Positions 23,494-35,682 of a DNA stretch of 59,595 nucleotides are shown one piece after another. The notes beneath the pieces were generated by a model. That model worked only from the letters and a program-made list of their open reading frames with translations. It had not been told where the DNA came from and made no database searches. The stretch is from Heterotrichella gracilis (lineage: Eukaryota > Sar > Xanthophyceae > Tribonematales > Xanthonemataceae), in assembly GCA_032358255.1 (NCBI GenBank), contig JAULBX010025520.1:1-59595 (forward strand), given 5' to 3'. Positions within the stretch are counted from its first letter, which is position 1, and each line of letters starts with the position of its first letter. The translations under genes and the position numbers were made by a program.

Positions 23494-26400
23494 TTAAACT
23501 ACTCTCCAGTAGTCTCTGTTTGCCCTGCTCCCCGCAGCAAACAGGCACCCCGCCTCCCCAGCAGCACCCGTCGCAGCCACCCGCAGCCGCTCCCCTCCCC
23601 CAGCCCCTGCTGTTGGCAATGTCAGGCCCCGCGCAACTGTGACTATGACATTGGGCTGGCTGCGGGTGGTGGTGGTGAAGGCGGCGCCATGGGTGGTGGC
23701 GGCGGTGGTGGGAGCTAGGAGTGCATCCCTGCGGGTCCAAGGGGGGAATGTCACACAGTGGCGGTCATGTCACAAGCCTGGAGGCTGATCAAAGAAGGTT
23801 GAGGGTTGGGTACATGAGCAGTGCTAACAAAAGTTGTAATAGGAAAGACAAAATCCGCTTGACGATTCCACATGGCGTCACCTGAAGTGCACTACCCACA
23901 ATAATCAATAATAATAACAAAATCTTTGGGTGGTGGCGAAGCTTCCCCTGGCACCATTTTTGGCGTCCTCATCTGAACACGAAACTCGCGTCCAGAAACG
24001 TTTATTGAAAACTTCAATCATTTTTTTTTATTGATCAAGCCCCGCTGGCGAATCCACATCGCCTCACTTGAACGCGCCAGCTGTGCGCAGCACCGCCTGC
24101 CCCGCCGGCGTTCCCGTGTCAAACCCTGGCGCCGCCGTTCCTGATGGTGCCCCTGGCCCGTGCAGGTTGATGATCACAGCGCCATGTGTCGGGTGCAGGG
24201 CGAATGCCAGGTGGCGCATGAAGGGGCTGCCTGCCAGGTAGGGGCATGTTTTTATCACCTGACCAGCTTGGGTAGGCACAAACGGGTGCAAAATCGGATG
24301 CAGTGGGAGGTGTGCCACTGGTGGTATCTCCTGGCCTGTGCACTACAGCACAGGATTCTAGTGGGGACGAGGTGACGTGCAAAATATTAGTCAAGAATAA
24401 TTACGTGTGCACATTAGCATTGATTATCATACACCATTGGCAGGAAACAATACATAAATCCTTATTGTTTTGCCAACGTACACGCCGCGAACCACCATCC
24501 ATGACTGGCACTGCCGCCCTACCTTGATCGCACAGAGCCTGGGGCACACGATCTTCCCCATCGAATGCATCGATGAACACCAAATCCAGGGGGGACTGCG
24601 CCCCTTGTTGCACTTCCCTTGAATATTGCTCCATCCACAGCACAGCATCCATGGCATGCAGGCTGATCCTGCCCCTGCATTCCAACCGGACACTCTCTAG
24701 CCGTTGCTGAAGTGTGCACTGAAGGGTTTTTCGAGGGTGTCACAAGGTTATGCTCAAGGGTAAGGCACTTGTTGCGCAGCAGAGTGTCACGCACGCACTT
24801 CCACAATTTGAGGTCAAAACATCAAGTACAATACATAGTCACCGCCAGTCAATGGCATCTTCATGCTGGAAGTGCATGGACCAGAAATTAGAAAAAACAG
24901 ATGCCCAACGATCCTTAGATAAGCATCCTACCGCCGCAGCACGTGCAAGTACACCCTGGCCTATGCACCGATTCCCTTCCCAATATATGTTTTTTCACAC
25001 TCACCCTGCATCGACCAGACCCATGCTGCTAGTGGCAGCTTGCAGCACAAGGGGATCCAAATCAATGCCATGTACATGGAGCGAGGGGTAGTGGTGCGCC
25101 ATAAATAGCGGCAGGCTCCCCCCTCCCACCCCGATGCACGCCATGGTGGCGCCTGCTTGACACATGGCGGGCTGGCAGCCAATGAGGGCAGCAGCTGCAC
25201 TATCCATGACACGCCACATGAGCATTGTGTGCGAATGCAGCGGTGGATGGACGCAGCGGCTATACCCAGGGTGCTTAGCAAAGCATCACAGCTGCATGGC
25301 GATGCAAGGCTTGCGCCATGACGTGCCATGTGTCATGTGACAATCGATGCATACATGACATCGGCACCATCACATCGTTAACAAGGCAGAAACGGAGTGG
25401 AGCATTTGCAGACGTTGACCACATGCAGCCACAGACGATGCTCGTGGAAATAATGGACGTATTTTAATTAAGCCTACACCCCTTTTGCAATCCAGCATGT
25501 ACCCAAATGCAACGGTTGTCACAAGCATGTGATGCAGATTGCAAGCGGAGCCCCACCAACTGAAGCCATGCTCTTCAGGTACTCAAACGCCAGGCACCGT
25601 GGATCCGCCAACCAAGCTGAACCCTGCTCGGGGTCTGAAGCAGCGGCTGGCGATACCACCATGCGGGCCACGCTCTGTCGGGTGCTCTGGTTGAATCGCA
25701 GCACCCGCCACTGGCTGCGGGGGGCACTCTCACTCCCTGACGGGTGCGCTGTTACGCTCACCTTGAGGGCGCAAAGATGGCATGGGTCAGCGGGCAGGTG
25801 GGGATGGCTGGTGTGCCGGGATTGCATCCAACTTTTTCCCGTGCATTGCGCATTCACGCAAGGCAGGTGTGACAATTCACTGGGTGCTGAGACAAGTTGG
25901 GTGGGATTTAGTGGGTATTGTGTGCACGCACCTCCCCGTTGCCACACGCTGACTGTTCGCGGAACACCACCTCCCCCGCGTTCCGACCCCACCCGCCCCC
26001 TTGCGTGCCCCACCACTCTGGAGACAGGTTCCAGTGCCCTGCAGTGGTGCAACCCAGTCAAGTCTGCTGCTGCAGAAAACACGCATGGGTACTCTGCCTT
26101 CAGATAACACATCAGTCGGGACTGCAGAACAGTGTCAACCTGCCGCCCACCTGGGTCCAGCCCTGTGTCCCCAAAGGCCTCTCGAAGAGCACTGAAGGGG
26201 CCTTCGGTTTGCACCGTCCTGGCCGCTGCTGCGTCTTGGTTCAGGAAAGGTTCTTGCCATCTAGCGCTCGAGGAGGCTTGGCCTGTGGTGGTGCTGGAGA
26301 GCTGGTAGGATTGTGTGCGCTGGGTGGCTCCCCTTGGACGCGTGGTTTGTGGGTGGGAGTGGTGCAGAGGCCACCTGGAAGGGGTATTGGGAGGCTCAGG

Positions 26401-26645
26401 AGCATGTGAAAGTTCTGGTAGGAAGTGGGTTGGTGCAGCAATATACTAACTTTATGACGTCAGTATATTAGTACACCCCTGGTTGATGGTTGGAGTACCC
26501 ATCGCTGGACTTCTGAACCTGTGTTTGGGATATCGTTTACAGATGAGTGGCATGTGAGCATGTAGCAGATATGCAGGACCCACCTGAGGTTTGCTCCATC
26601 CTGCTGCCACCTAGCGTTACAGATGTTGCTGTGAAGCGTGCTCAT
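23494..26645 (-). CDS. Spermidine-synthase-fold methyltransferase-like protein, copy B
   Basis: Eight minus-strand exons: 26645-26584, 26374-26151, 26038-25932, 25761-25557, 25194-25005, 24674-24523, 24230-24068, 23728-23494; about 445 residues. Exons 1, 2, 5, 6 and 7 have exactly the lengths found in copy A (62, 224, 190, 152, 163 bases). SAM-site landmarks are ACIGVGGGSLPLF, VHGIDLDPLV, DLVFIDAFDGE and GAVIINLHGP, followed by a shared C-terminal domain with VTVARGL and GYLFAAGSRA/GCLFAAGSRA. Exon 3 is longer (35 whole codons against 16), adding a Trp/Gly-rich segment. Both copies keep intact frames and motifs, so both are probably expressed. The gene is head to head with NDUFB8, 445 bp apart. 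Substrate unknown. Confidence 0.82.
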
Positions 26646-26835
26646 AGCTTTTGAGGTGCCCACCAGGGCTGTAGCTACGAGACTTCACATGTGGGTGTGG
26701 TTAGGACAGGGGCAGGGAGGCCATATTCGTGGTGTTTGTGAACAGGAAACGAAACTAGACCAACTAAGAAGGCTCTGTGGGGGTTTAGTTCGCTGTACTT
26801 TGGTGCTGGAGGTCTTGGGCTGCAACCTCTATGCT

Positions 26836-26850
26836 CATGACAATGCATGC
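26836..26850 (-). promoter_or_regulatory. GACAATGCATGC upstream motif of methyltransferase copy B
   Basis: CATGACAATGCATGC lies 191 bp before the copy B start codon and 241 bp before NDUFB8, in the shared divergent intergenic region. It is conserved with the copy A motif although the surrounding sequence has diverged. Function inferred. Confidence 0.5.
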
Positions 26851-27090
26851 TTGCAAAAAAGAAGAGTTATACGATCAAGCGGTTTCCTCCCCAGTTGGGC
26901 TGGTGCATGCGGTTTGCTCTAAATAGGCTGTTTGTGCCCACAACTGTGGCACATCTGACAACGTAGGGTGCCAGAACTACTGGATAACATTGTATTTTTG
27001 CACATGCTTCAGTAAACGGCCTTGTGAGCCAAGGGCAGCCCGCAGTTTGCCCGGTGGGGCTGCCACCCATCTTTGTTGAGGACAACAGCC

Positions 27091-27450
27091 ATGGCGTCCC
27101 GAGCATCTGGGTTATCGAAGCTGGCCCGGCGAGTAATGGCTCCAAAGGCCATCCAGCCAGTGCGCGGAGGTGGCGGTGGGCCCGTTGCTTCTGGAAGGCC
27201 ACCAACCAGGCCACTCGCAGAGGAGGATGAGCTCATTTGGGATGATGGCACAGCCAACCCAGAGCCTTGCGTGGATAAGTTCAACCTGATCGGCAAGTAC
27301 GAAGCCCTGGGGATGCTGGCAGCGGGCTTGTCGCTGTTTGGGCTGATTGGCACAGCAGCGGCGTACAGCGACCCTGCTCCACGGACGCCCTATGTCAAGG
27401 AGTACCCATTTGACAACTTGAAGCTTGAGCTGGGTGGCGACGCAGAATAG
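27091..27450 (+). CDS. NDUFB8: NADH:ubiquinone oxidoreductase subunit NDUFB8 (ASHI)
   Basis: A single exon encodes 119 residues of an accessory subunit of mitochondrial complex I. The N-terminal 45 residues are Arg/Ser/Ala-rich with no acids (SRASGLSKLARRV), typical of a mitochondrial presequence. The diagnostic block follows: ELIWDDGTANPEPCVD, KYEAL, one membrane segment (about 73-91, LGMLAAGLSLFGLIGTAAA), then YPFDNLKLELGG at the C-terminus. Plant NDUFB8 has the same order, with a WDNGTA.PEPC motif and a YPYDNL..ELGG tail. An in-frame ATG six codons upstream (27073) is an alternative start. No intron is needed, which is unusual in this window. Confidence 0.92.
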   Translation: MASRASGLSKLARRVMAPKAIQPVRGGGGGPVASGRPPTRPLAEEDELIWDDGTANPEPCVDKFNLIGKYEALGMLAAGLSLFGLIGTAAAYSDPAPRTPYVKEYPFDNLKLELGGDAE

Positions 27451-27464
27451 ATGACAGTAGACAG

Positions 27465-27514
27465 CCAGCATGGCAAGGGTTCTTGAGCTCCAGCATGGCA
27501 AGGGTTCTTGAGCT
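27465..27514. repeat. 25-bp perfect tandem duplication in NDUFB8 3' UTR
   Basis: Two adjacent copies of a 25-base unit beginning CCAGCATGGCAAGGG occupy 27465-27489 and 27490-27514. I see no mismatch, so the duplication looks recent. Confidence 0.9.
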
Positions 27515-27892
27515 AGGAGACAGTTTCCGTCCTTGTTGCAGTCCATATGCAGGTTTTGCCCTGCCAAACCCCCACATTGCCTAACTCGCGCAAAGACTTC
27601 CAGCAGCTAAGCTTGTTTCTGTGTGTACCAGTATAGAATTTACAAAGGCTGGCACAAATTTGGCGTTCCATTCCTTTTCAGCCACAACTGTGGACCTGTT
27701 ACAACCAATGCTCCATATGCATGCGTGTGGATATATTGCTTATTTTCCTGGATACCCCAGCGCTGGCCTTATGTGCCCTGATTGAGGCTTTGAAGCACCC
27801 TAGTGGTCAGTGGCAGTGTAAAAGCTTCTCTACGTTGGGTGAATTATGTGGCTTACACTGTAACACACTGCCATTGTCCGCCTGCAAAGCAT

Positions 27893-27915
27893 GCAGCCAC
27901 TGCGAAGGTGGCTGC
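27893..27915. other. GC-rich hairpin
   Basis: GCAGCCAC, seven bases, then GTGGCTGC form a perfect 8-bp stem; flanking TGTCCGC and GCGGACA add a second, partly overlapping pairing. A direct repeat of the right half follows about 40 bp later. Possible 3'-UTR structure; function unknown. Confidence 0.5.
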
Positions 27916-28161
27916 GGACAGCAATGCATGGAACCACTGCAAGGTGGCTGCCCCTGTCCACCTGATGGAACTCTGGAAGTGCATTTACATGGGCTGTGAC
28001 TTGAAGTCAAGGCAAATCACAATCCACTGCCGCATGCACTAGCGCATCGACGATCCCACATCGACTCAATCCCACACTGTTGCACCGTTAGTAACCACTG
28101 CCCACTCGGCAGAAGCAATGCCCAACACACACAAGAAGTGACCCAAAACACCGATATCATC

Positions 28162-31100
28162 CTACTCAGACTCATCCTCACTAGACACACCCGAGTCGAT
28201 CTCAGGCAGTGGACCCTCACTATCACTAGATTCGTCACCAAACGCCCCATCCAACTCTGCCCCACTGCCTAGCAGCTGCGTCACAGCACCCCCCAAGGGC
28301 CTCGCTGCAGGAGCCTTCTGCCCTCCCAGCGCCTCCCCACGCTGAGGTACCACCAGGGGCTGTGCAGCAAGCACGCCTTGGCTTGCAAGCGGCTGAGGTT
28401 GGTCGTTGGTGTGTGCTGGCACTGCAGCAGGAAGCGCCTCAGGGGTTCTGCCAGTCAGCGCAGCTGCCAGGGCAGAAGGCGCACCTGCACCAGCACCGGG
28501 TTGACTACTGGTGCTGGGTACCGCCAACAATGCAGGGTCCTGCACCTGAGGGCGCACCGCTGCTTCAGCCTGCGGTGCCTCCAGCTCCTCTGATCGCCCC
28601 TTGGCAGGGGCGATCGCTGGCGCTCCCAACCCCTTCTCCCCGTTTACCATGCTACCGCTGCCCTCCCCTTGACCACCCACCGGGGCGCCACCTCCCACGC
28701 CACCATGCTGCGCCACCCCCTGCCCTTCCGCATCCATCGGCTCGCTCCCCTCCCCATCGCTCACCCACCCATCCACCGCCGGAGCCGGCGCAGCCACCCA
28801 GGGGGCCACAATGGGCTGCACCGCATACCACAGCCGGGGCATACCCAGCTGGAGCGCCTGCCCTGGCGGCAGCCCTGAGGCATCCGGCCCCATGCGCGCG
28901 GCAGCCAATGTCGTGGGTGCAGCCCGGGGATGCAGCACCGCCTCCAGGGACTGCAATGCCTGCAGGCACATCCCCGCCACGCCTGTGTCTGTGTCGCTCG
29001 CCCCTTGGCGGAACAGGGCCAGCGCCTGCGGGCAGGAGCGGGGGTGTTGGGTCAGCAAATTGAGTTGGCATTGCCTGACGCCGCATGCCATCAGCAGAAT
29101 GGCCCAACCACACAACATGTGGTTGTGTGCATCAAACCACAGGATCCAGCCTCAATGCTGAAAGCCTCTGACTCTTTGCAACATGGGCATCGCCTCAAAG
29201 TCAACGCAGATTGCCCAAAACCCACACGTCGTTGTCAAGAATCTACTGTGTTCAACACCGCCTACCTGTGGCAGGTACAGCGGCCGATGCCCACAGGGCG
29301 CAATGACGGAAGCCAGGAGGGCCTTAAATGCCGCCAGTTGCAGCGCCCGCAGGGGCTCAGTGGCCCCCTCGGCATCCCTCCTCGCCTTGGACACAGCAGC
29401 TGCTGCTGTGGATGCTATGTGTAGGCACATTGCGTCCGCATGCAGGCGGGCGTCAGGGGGCAGCATTGCCCCTCCCACCTGCAGCATCACCTCCACCATC
29501 CTGCACACACACACACACCACCCGTTCAGTATCAGTGGTGGGGTGGATACTTGATCTGCTGCCACCCCATACAACTGATATTATATCAACTGATTTTACA
29601 CAGCGTGAAATGTTGTCTGGAGTCACAAAAGCAAAAATTGAAAAACATTTCTTCGCAACCTGGCTAAAGGTGCATAAGAGAGACCGGCAGCATGACCCAC
29701 AAAACCCTTTGTCGTCCATGCCCCCATGTGCAAAATGATAATAATACGTAAAACCCATTTCCATCCCTAACACGTCCGCTTCAGCCTACCACACTTCACC
29801 ACAGCCGCAGCACTGCCGCCCTCACCTCATGGCCGCACATTGCACCCTGGAGTGCACCTTCCCCCTGGTGCTGCCAGCCTGGGGGTCAGCCCCCGCCGCC
29901 GCAGCCTGTGCCGCCGCATCCATCTCTGGGGTGATGCTGCCCCCCTTGTGGCTTCCCTTGTGGCGCTTGTTGGGGCGGGAGGCGCCGTCACCTGCCCAGG
30001 GGCGATTGGCAATTGTGGGAGCACTGGCCTCGGGACAGCAATACCAGATAAATTAAAAAAAGTCGTCTAAGCAGCCTGTTCTGGAACAGGTGCGTTGGTA
30101 AGGAAGAGGATTTATCAAAGAGGAGGGCATTGCCCAGCTGTCCACTGTTCCCCCTGCCATACAAAAAGACCAGAAAGTGTCACATGGGCGCACAGGGGCA
30201 AGGGCACATGACACGGGTACCCAGCATCATGACACAAGCGCCCACACACACCTTTGGCTGCCGGTGTCGCGTACAGCTCCTGCGTTGCGCACTTGATGAC
30301 GTGGCTGGACAGCAGCCGCACACTGCCCACGCGCGCAGCCCCCACCAGGGTGCTCACGCAGTTGTACAGGGCGACTTTGACCTGCGGAGGGGAGGGGGTG
30401 GTTGAGGCCTCATGGGGCTATGGATACAACCCTTAGGGTAGGCACTAGAGTGGTGGAGCGGAAGGGCATGCCACGATTTGCATGGGTGACATGGCACTGG
30501 TGGGTTCACTCACAGCACATGTGCTTGAGCAAACCATGTCAATTCCAAGGCAGCGATAGGACAAAGGGTCCGATCTTTTCTAGCCGTTACAATTTCCAAC
30601 TGCCAGGATACTCAGGCTGTTCCAACCCCTGACATAGTCATCTCCCTGCCGCCCTCCCTTATCAATGCACGGAAAACAACGCTTACATTGCACGCCGCGG
30701 ATGTGAGGTCCCCGTCCGCCACCCCCGCCCTGGTGAGGCACATGGCCATGAGGCGAGTGGTGGGCGCCAGCAGCGGCACCATCACCGCGTGGCAGCTGGC
30801 CAGCAGGGCTTGGAGCAGGTGGTAGGCGCATGTGTGGATGGAGGGGAGGGCGGCGCACATGGCGTGGAAGAGGGTCATGGAGGAGGGCACACGGCCTGCG
30901 GCAGGGGGTTCACTGCTTTCTTCTTGCAAACACAAGAAACAAAAGTGGGGTTTGTTTTTGGGAGGACTTGATATTTTTGGGAGATTATATACCTAAACAC
31001 CAATGGATGAATGTGAGCGCTCTCTTCATTGAAAGATGCAATTGATTTTGCATGGCGATGCATGAAAGCACTATTTTGGCTCTTCCTGATATTGCACCAC

Positions 31101-33335
31101 CCTGCCCCATCACCAGCCGCCACCGCCCCACCCCGCACCTGCCGCCCGCACAGTGTCATCCATGCCCACCATGCGCGTCACCAGCATCAGCAGCGCACCC
31201 GAGGGCACAGGCACGGGGCTGGGGTAGGACTGGCTCAGCATGTGCTGCAGGGTGGCCAGGCAGGCGCGCAGCTGGTGCTCCGCCTGGTGGAAGCTGGCTG
31301 GGCGGCCATCGGAGGCGGCGGCCCCCGAGTAGGGGGCTGCGTCGGGCTTGAGGTGCTGCCTGTGGGAGGGTTTTGGGAGGGTTGGGTATTGATGACGGGG
31401 TGTGGTCGGGTTGCCCTCTAGGGACACATGGGTGCATGCGGTGGTGAAATTGCAATGCATATGTGACAGGAATGGGCAGGCAGCTCCAAGGGCGTTAACA
31501 CCCACTAAGTCACCCAGTAAGTTAATTTTTAATTTGGTGTACAGAGCAAAATCTACAGATGCATCACAAGTGGAACCCTTAGCTAGGATTCATGCACCGC
31601 CCTCACCTGCCCCTCCCCGCCACATCAGCGTCATCCAGCCCCATGAACACCACATCCAGCGCCACGTGAGCGGTGGCCATGAGGCGGTGACAGGTGTCGC
31701 TCCAGGAGTCGCTGTCGCCATGCACACGTGGCAGCAGCGCCAGGCAGCCTGCAGGGGGGTGGAGGGACAGGGGTCACATCGGGGTTGGTAGGGCCATGTT
31801 GGGCCATTATGCGTGTTGGGGGCCCGTCATGCAAACCACTGGGGATGCAAAGGGGATTTTCTCCAGGTGACAATTATAGTGTAGAGTGCCATGTGTGCCT
31901 TAAAAGGCAGTGCGCTTTTTATGACATCCTGTGTGCAGGTCACATGACATCCTGCGTGCAGGTCAAAGCTGCGTTATTCCTCATAAGCATGTGCCTACAT
32001 TGCCAAGGCCCCCTTCCCCTGTGCCCCACAATCGTCCCTCCCTCCCCCTTCCATTACCTGACGCCATGTGGTGCACCTGGTGGCTGTGCTCCCCATCCAT
32101 CAGGTGCCGCACAACCACCTCCTCAAGGGCTTTGACATGCGATTTGAACGCCAAGGGGAGCGAGGCCATGGCGGCTGCCAGGGTGTCCCACAGTGGCAGC
32201 GGGTCCAGCCCCGGTGACCCGCCAGGCTGCAGGGCGGGTAGGAGGACGGGCACCAGGCGGGCAACCATGGAGGAGCCTTCCCGCCGGACCCCTGGGATGT
32301 GCAGCATTTTGCCCACCCTGCAGGCGAGGGTCCGGTGCGGGTTGGCGAGGGGTGCAAGGTGGCTGGGCGCACGCGGCGGTATGGATGTGTGTGCAAGCGA
32401 ACAGGTCTGGTATGACAGTGCTTGTCAAGGCATTCAGTTGCCGACTTAATGTCCCGGCGTTGTTGTACTGGCTGGTTGGTGGTGGTTGCTGCCAGTGGCA
32501 ACCAGCAACACCTCGGTGGTTGCCCAAACCTTATGCACCAAGTCCAAACAACACAACCTTTCCATACCTTGCAAAGAGGGCGGTGAGTGCCTGCCAGGCT
32601 CGCTGGCCCTGTGCATCAGACCCCTGGCCGCGCACCATGGCGTGTAGCCGTGTGAACCAGTCTGTGTAGTGGGTGAGGAACAGCACTGAGGAGCACTCCC
32701 TGATGAAGGTGGTGAGCAGCAGGAGCGCCTCGCTGCGGGCGGCGTCCTGTGGTGCGGGTGCAGGTGGGGTGGCGTGGGCATGGTGGCGGTGGCCGTGGTG
32801 GTGGTGGGAGGAGATGGTGGTGGCGGTGCGAGGTTACACCCGGTTCATATGCAAGATGGAGGTTGCAAGGAAGTGGATGTAGTATAGCCTGTTACGTGAA
32901 GGGTAACCTGTGTGTTCAGAACCTAGCGAGGCTTGTTTGCTGCCCAAAGTACTGAATACACACATGCATGCATGCATCTGCCAGTGCATGCATATAACGC
33001 CCAATAGAATATTGCACACAGACGCTTGTTGCCAGTGCTACCTATCGCAGACAACTCCCTTGCAAAGCGTGAAAACGCAAGGCATCTCTAAAAGATATCC
33101 GTACTGCAACGGGCGCAGGTCTCACCTGTTTGCCTCCAAGCATGCGTACCACCCGTTGCAGGCACTCCTCCACCCGCTGCTCGTGCTCAGAAGCCTCCTT
33201 GCCAGCGCCAGTGACATTGAGGAGCTCCATGGTGGTCAGGGCATGCCCCAGTTTGCACGCATCGGCCTGGCTGACGCTCCCATCGCTGCCAAGCTTGTTC
33301 AGCAGCCAGCCAAGCAGTTCGCCCTTAGAAGTCAT
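28162..33335 (-). CDS. PELP1/RIX1-like pre-rRNA processing protein
   Basis: Ten minus-strand exons: 33335-33126, 32746-32568, 32317-32058, 31748-31607, 31359-31139, 30895-30687, 30381-30252, 29991-29826, 29500-29266, 29025-28162; about 871 residues with all phases consistent. The first 550 residues are helical-repeat-like. They include TLFIRECSS-type helices, HYTDWFTRLHAMV, then RVGKMLHIPGVRREGSSMVARLVP (split here by an exon border), which matches the RIX1/NUC202 region of PELP1. Exon 8 carries a basic patch (RPNKRHKGSHKGG), a likely nuclear signal. The last exon is Pro/Ala/Gly-rich and ends in an acidic Ser tail (PEIDSGVSSEDESE), as in PELP1 proteins. PELP1/RIX1 works with WDR18/IPI3 and TEX10/IPI1 in maturing the large ribosomal subunit in the nucleolus. 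The family call rests on pattern memory, not on a search. Confidence 0.68.
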
Positions 33336-34196
33336 GGCTTGAAAACCCCAGAGGACAAGCAATCGACTGCTTTGAAAGTTTACACCAATGATCTTTCGAC
33401 GGTGCTAGCTGCGTCGTTTAGCACGATATTGGTTGAGCTGGGCACCTGTAGCCGGCATGGTGCATGCGCCGTCTCTTGCCACAATTGTTAAACGTTAGCA
33501 GCCGTCTACACCGACGCCATGGCCAGGTGATACCCAGGCGTTTTTGCAGTATATGCTGTTGTGGTATCAACGCTGTTCATCCATCAAACTGTGATAAACG
33601 TATGTGGCAAGTACAACCGGGCACCGTTCAGGGCACTCACTAGGGTTCTGAGGCAACTGACTAGGGTTCTGTCAGAGCTCTAATATATCAGCACCAGAAG
33701 GAAAAAAGAAAGGAAAGCGCAAAACGAAGCCCGCCACAACATGTTACATAAGGACTATTTGAGTTGGTATTTCGATAATACGGTTGTCTGTCAAGGAAAT
33801 TTGCGGCAGTATACCTATAGTTGGTGGCGCATACTCATTGCCCTTGCAAGCTACACCGGTTGCAATTGCATGTTAGGCAGCCCCATTTGACAGCGGACAT
33901 AGGACCTGTCCCTGGATTGAATACACTCCACTGCACTAGCAACACTGTTCAAAACGACCGAATAAATCTCTGTCACGCACAGCACCCACCACTTGCATGG
34001 TGGAACTCACAACCAAAATTTAGTCTGTCAAAACTCACTGATAGTACAAAAACATCTCTCTACTTCACCTGCATCCAACCCATAGCTGTACGTCCAATTG
34101 CAAAGCCTTGCTTTTGGCCGCGGGCTGCAGTTGCAGTTTTCAAATGCCCGACAGCAGCATTGCATCGTTGTACTGCGTCTTGCCCATGTCGCTCAG
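33336..34196. other. Intergenic region upstream of PELP1-like gene, downstream of NUS1
   Basis: Two copies of ACTAGGGTTCTG lie about 25 bp apart (33640-33680), another telomere-like stretch. Nothing else structured is visible; the open frame 33821-34306 is the antisense of NUS1 3' sequence and its last exon. Confidence 0.4.
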
Positions 34197-35682
34197 TCAC
34201 GTGCCAAATCGCTGATTGGTCCTGCAGTATCGTTGCAATGCTGCATGCAGCTTGCGCTGTGACATGGCTGCCAGCCGCCCCATATGATACATCTCACTCA
34301 GTCTGACGGGCCAGGGCGGGAATCCAGCCAGGGTAAATGCTCTGCCAAATACCTACAGCGGGGTGGAAGGGGATGCAAATTAAGTCTATGCGCAAGGGAG
34401 CACTTGTCCTGATGCACGCTAATGATTCAAGGCTACTCCTTTACTCAATGCAAAGCTGACACATGGAATCGCGCCGAAGAGGTGGAGCACAGTTGAGAGG
34501 CGCAGGCGGCAGTGGGGTGCCCGGCAATGGCGTGACTATACTGCCTGCAGCTGGCGGAGAGGATAGTCACATGCGGGTTGCTCACCAGGACGATCTCTGG
34601 CTCCAATACCGCCGCATCTCCACACTGCCGCTCCATTGCTGCCTTCACATCGGCAGGCGTCAGCTGCTGCCGGGCTTCACCAGCGGCTGCACCACCCAGT
34701 GCTTCAGCAGCGGCCACCACCGGCGCTGTTGCGTCCTGCCCAGAGAGGATGTACACAGCATGGCGGCAATCGGTTCTACTACACTCCTCTGCCGGAGTGA
34801 TCTCTCCATCGTCTATGGGTGAGTGGTACCCAATCTGCGCAAAGCATTTGCGTTATTTCCTGGCGCTGGGTGTGCCTGAGGGTCCCTGCTGTCACTAATA
34901 CAACCAATGGCAAATCCAGAGCGCTTGTGACACCCATACCTGGATTGAGTACTTGAGTGACAGGCCTTCTGATAAGCACTGGTGGAAGTGGACAGCGTGC
35001 CGCTTCACAGCCCCTGCAACAGTACCAAAGATATTGCTCGCAAGGCGGCACTAGGCAGTAAATTTCCACCAGCAGAAGCTTCATTGACAATACCTTCCGG
35101 GTCGTAAACAAACACGTTGAACAGGCCTGCCTGGAAGCACCTGTTTTGAGGAGGGTGTTCGGAAGTTATGCAGGGCGTGCCATGACAAAGTGGGTGGTGG
35201 CCCAACTTGTGCAAGTGTGAGCTAACGTGGCAGTACCCAAATAATCTTTTACCATATTTTGCACCGGCGACTGGTGCGCTCTACACGGCAGCCGGCAACC
35301 TTGTGGCCACCGCTTATTCTTGTGTCAAGTATGCATGCATATGCTTCACTGAGGGGAAAACCGGAGGGGGTAAATCAAAGCCTTACCACTGCGTGATGCT
35401 GCTCAAGTCTGTGACAGACTGCTCTGATAGGTCTACGTCTGAGACGATTAGTGCTATTGTCTTTGGGAAGTTGGGAGCCTTCCCCCGGTGCCCAGTAGCA
35501 AGCGGCAGCACCCTTCTGACGAGAAGCTGAAGGTAGCGAGGAGAGAATGTGTAAAAGAGGCGGAAGTAAGACCTCAGTTGGCTGTTGGATGTTTGCCAAA
35601 GCTGCCTCAACGACAACAGAAAGTGGAGCACATAGAGCAATGTGGAAAGCAAGGCATTTTTTACTGTGGTCAGTGGAGCCAT
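34197..35682 (-). CDS. NUS1: NUS1/LEW1, accessory subunit of cis-prenyltransferase
   Basis: Five minus-strand exons: 35682-35387, 35140-35094, 35013-34940, 34834-34586, 34352-34197; about 273 residues, close to human NgBR (293) and Arabidopsis LEW1 (about 254). The N-terminus has a hydrophobic helix (LLSTLLYVLHFLLSL), then AGLFNVFVYDPEGI, DGEITPAEE and EPEIVLV. The last exon gives the family hallmark FPPWPVRLSEMYHMGRL and the C-terminal QRFGT, which carries the RxG motif needed for heteromer activity in NUS1 proteins. The partner is the catalytic DHDDS-type subunit; the complex makes dehydrodolichyl diphosphate at the ER for N-glycosylation. The gene is head to head with RH39, 613 bp apart. 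A second exon model is possible between exons 2 and 4, but only this one keeps phase. Confidence 0.87.

Larger units (their letters stand above)
19915..27065. repeat. Direct tandem duplication of a 3.4-3.6 kb gene unit
   Basis: Unit A (about 19915-23310) and unit B (about 23425-27065) are diverged direct repeats. Each holds one complete eight-exon methyltransferase gene plus flanks. Similarity continues past the stop codons (for example CGTCACA followed by GCAGTCATG) and upstream of the starts through matching blocks: TTTGTGAACAG, TTTGGTGCTGGAG, GACAATGCATGC, CCTCCCCAGTT, CACATCTGACA and ATGCTTCAG...AAGGGCAGCC. The right border of unit B falls about 25-50 bp before the NDUFB8 start codon, so the copied unit included the shared divergent promoter region. 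Confidence 0.8.
27451..28161. other. 3' region between convergent NDUFB8 and PELP1-like genes
   Basis: This is mostly the 3' flank of NDUFB8. It holds a 25-bp tandem repeat at its start and a short GC-rich hairpin near 27893. TGTAA occurs near 27860 and could end NDUFB8 transcripts, though it is 400 bp away. Confidence 0.45.

Noticed and set aside
25519..26214. 231-codon minus-strand frame read as one protein
   Set aside because: It is exon 2 end, introns and exon 4 of methyltransferase copy B read through; the spliced model with matching phases in copy A is better.
28162..33335. PELP1-like gene as several separate small genes
   Set aside because: All ten exons join in phase without stops and together give one protein with the expected N-terminal repeats and acidic tail.
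33821..34306. 161-codon plus-strand frame
   Set aside because: It is antisense to the last NUS1 exon, which has clear family motifs on the minus strand.
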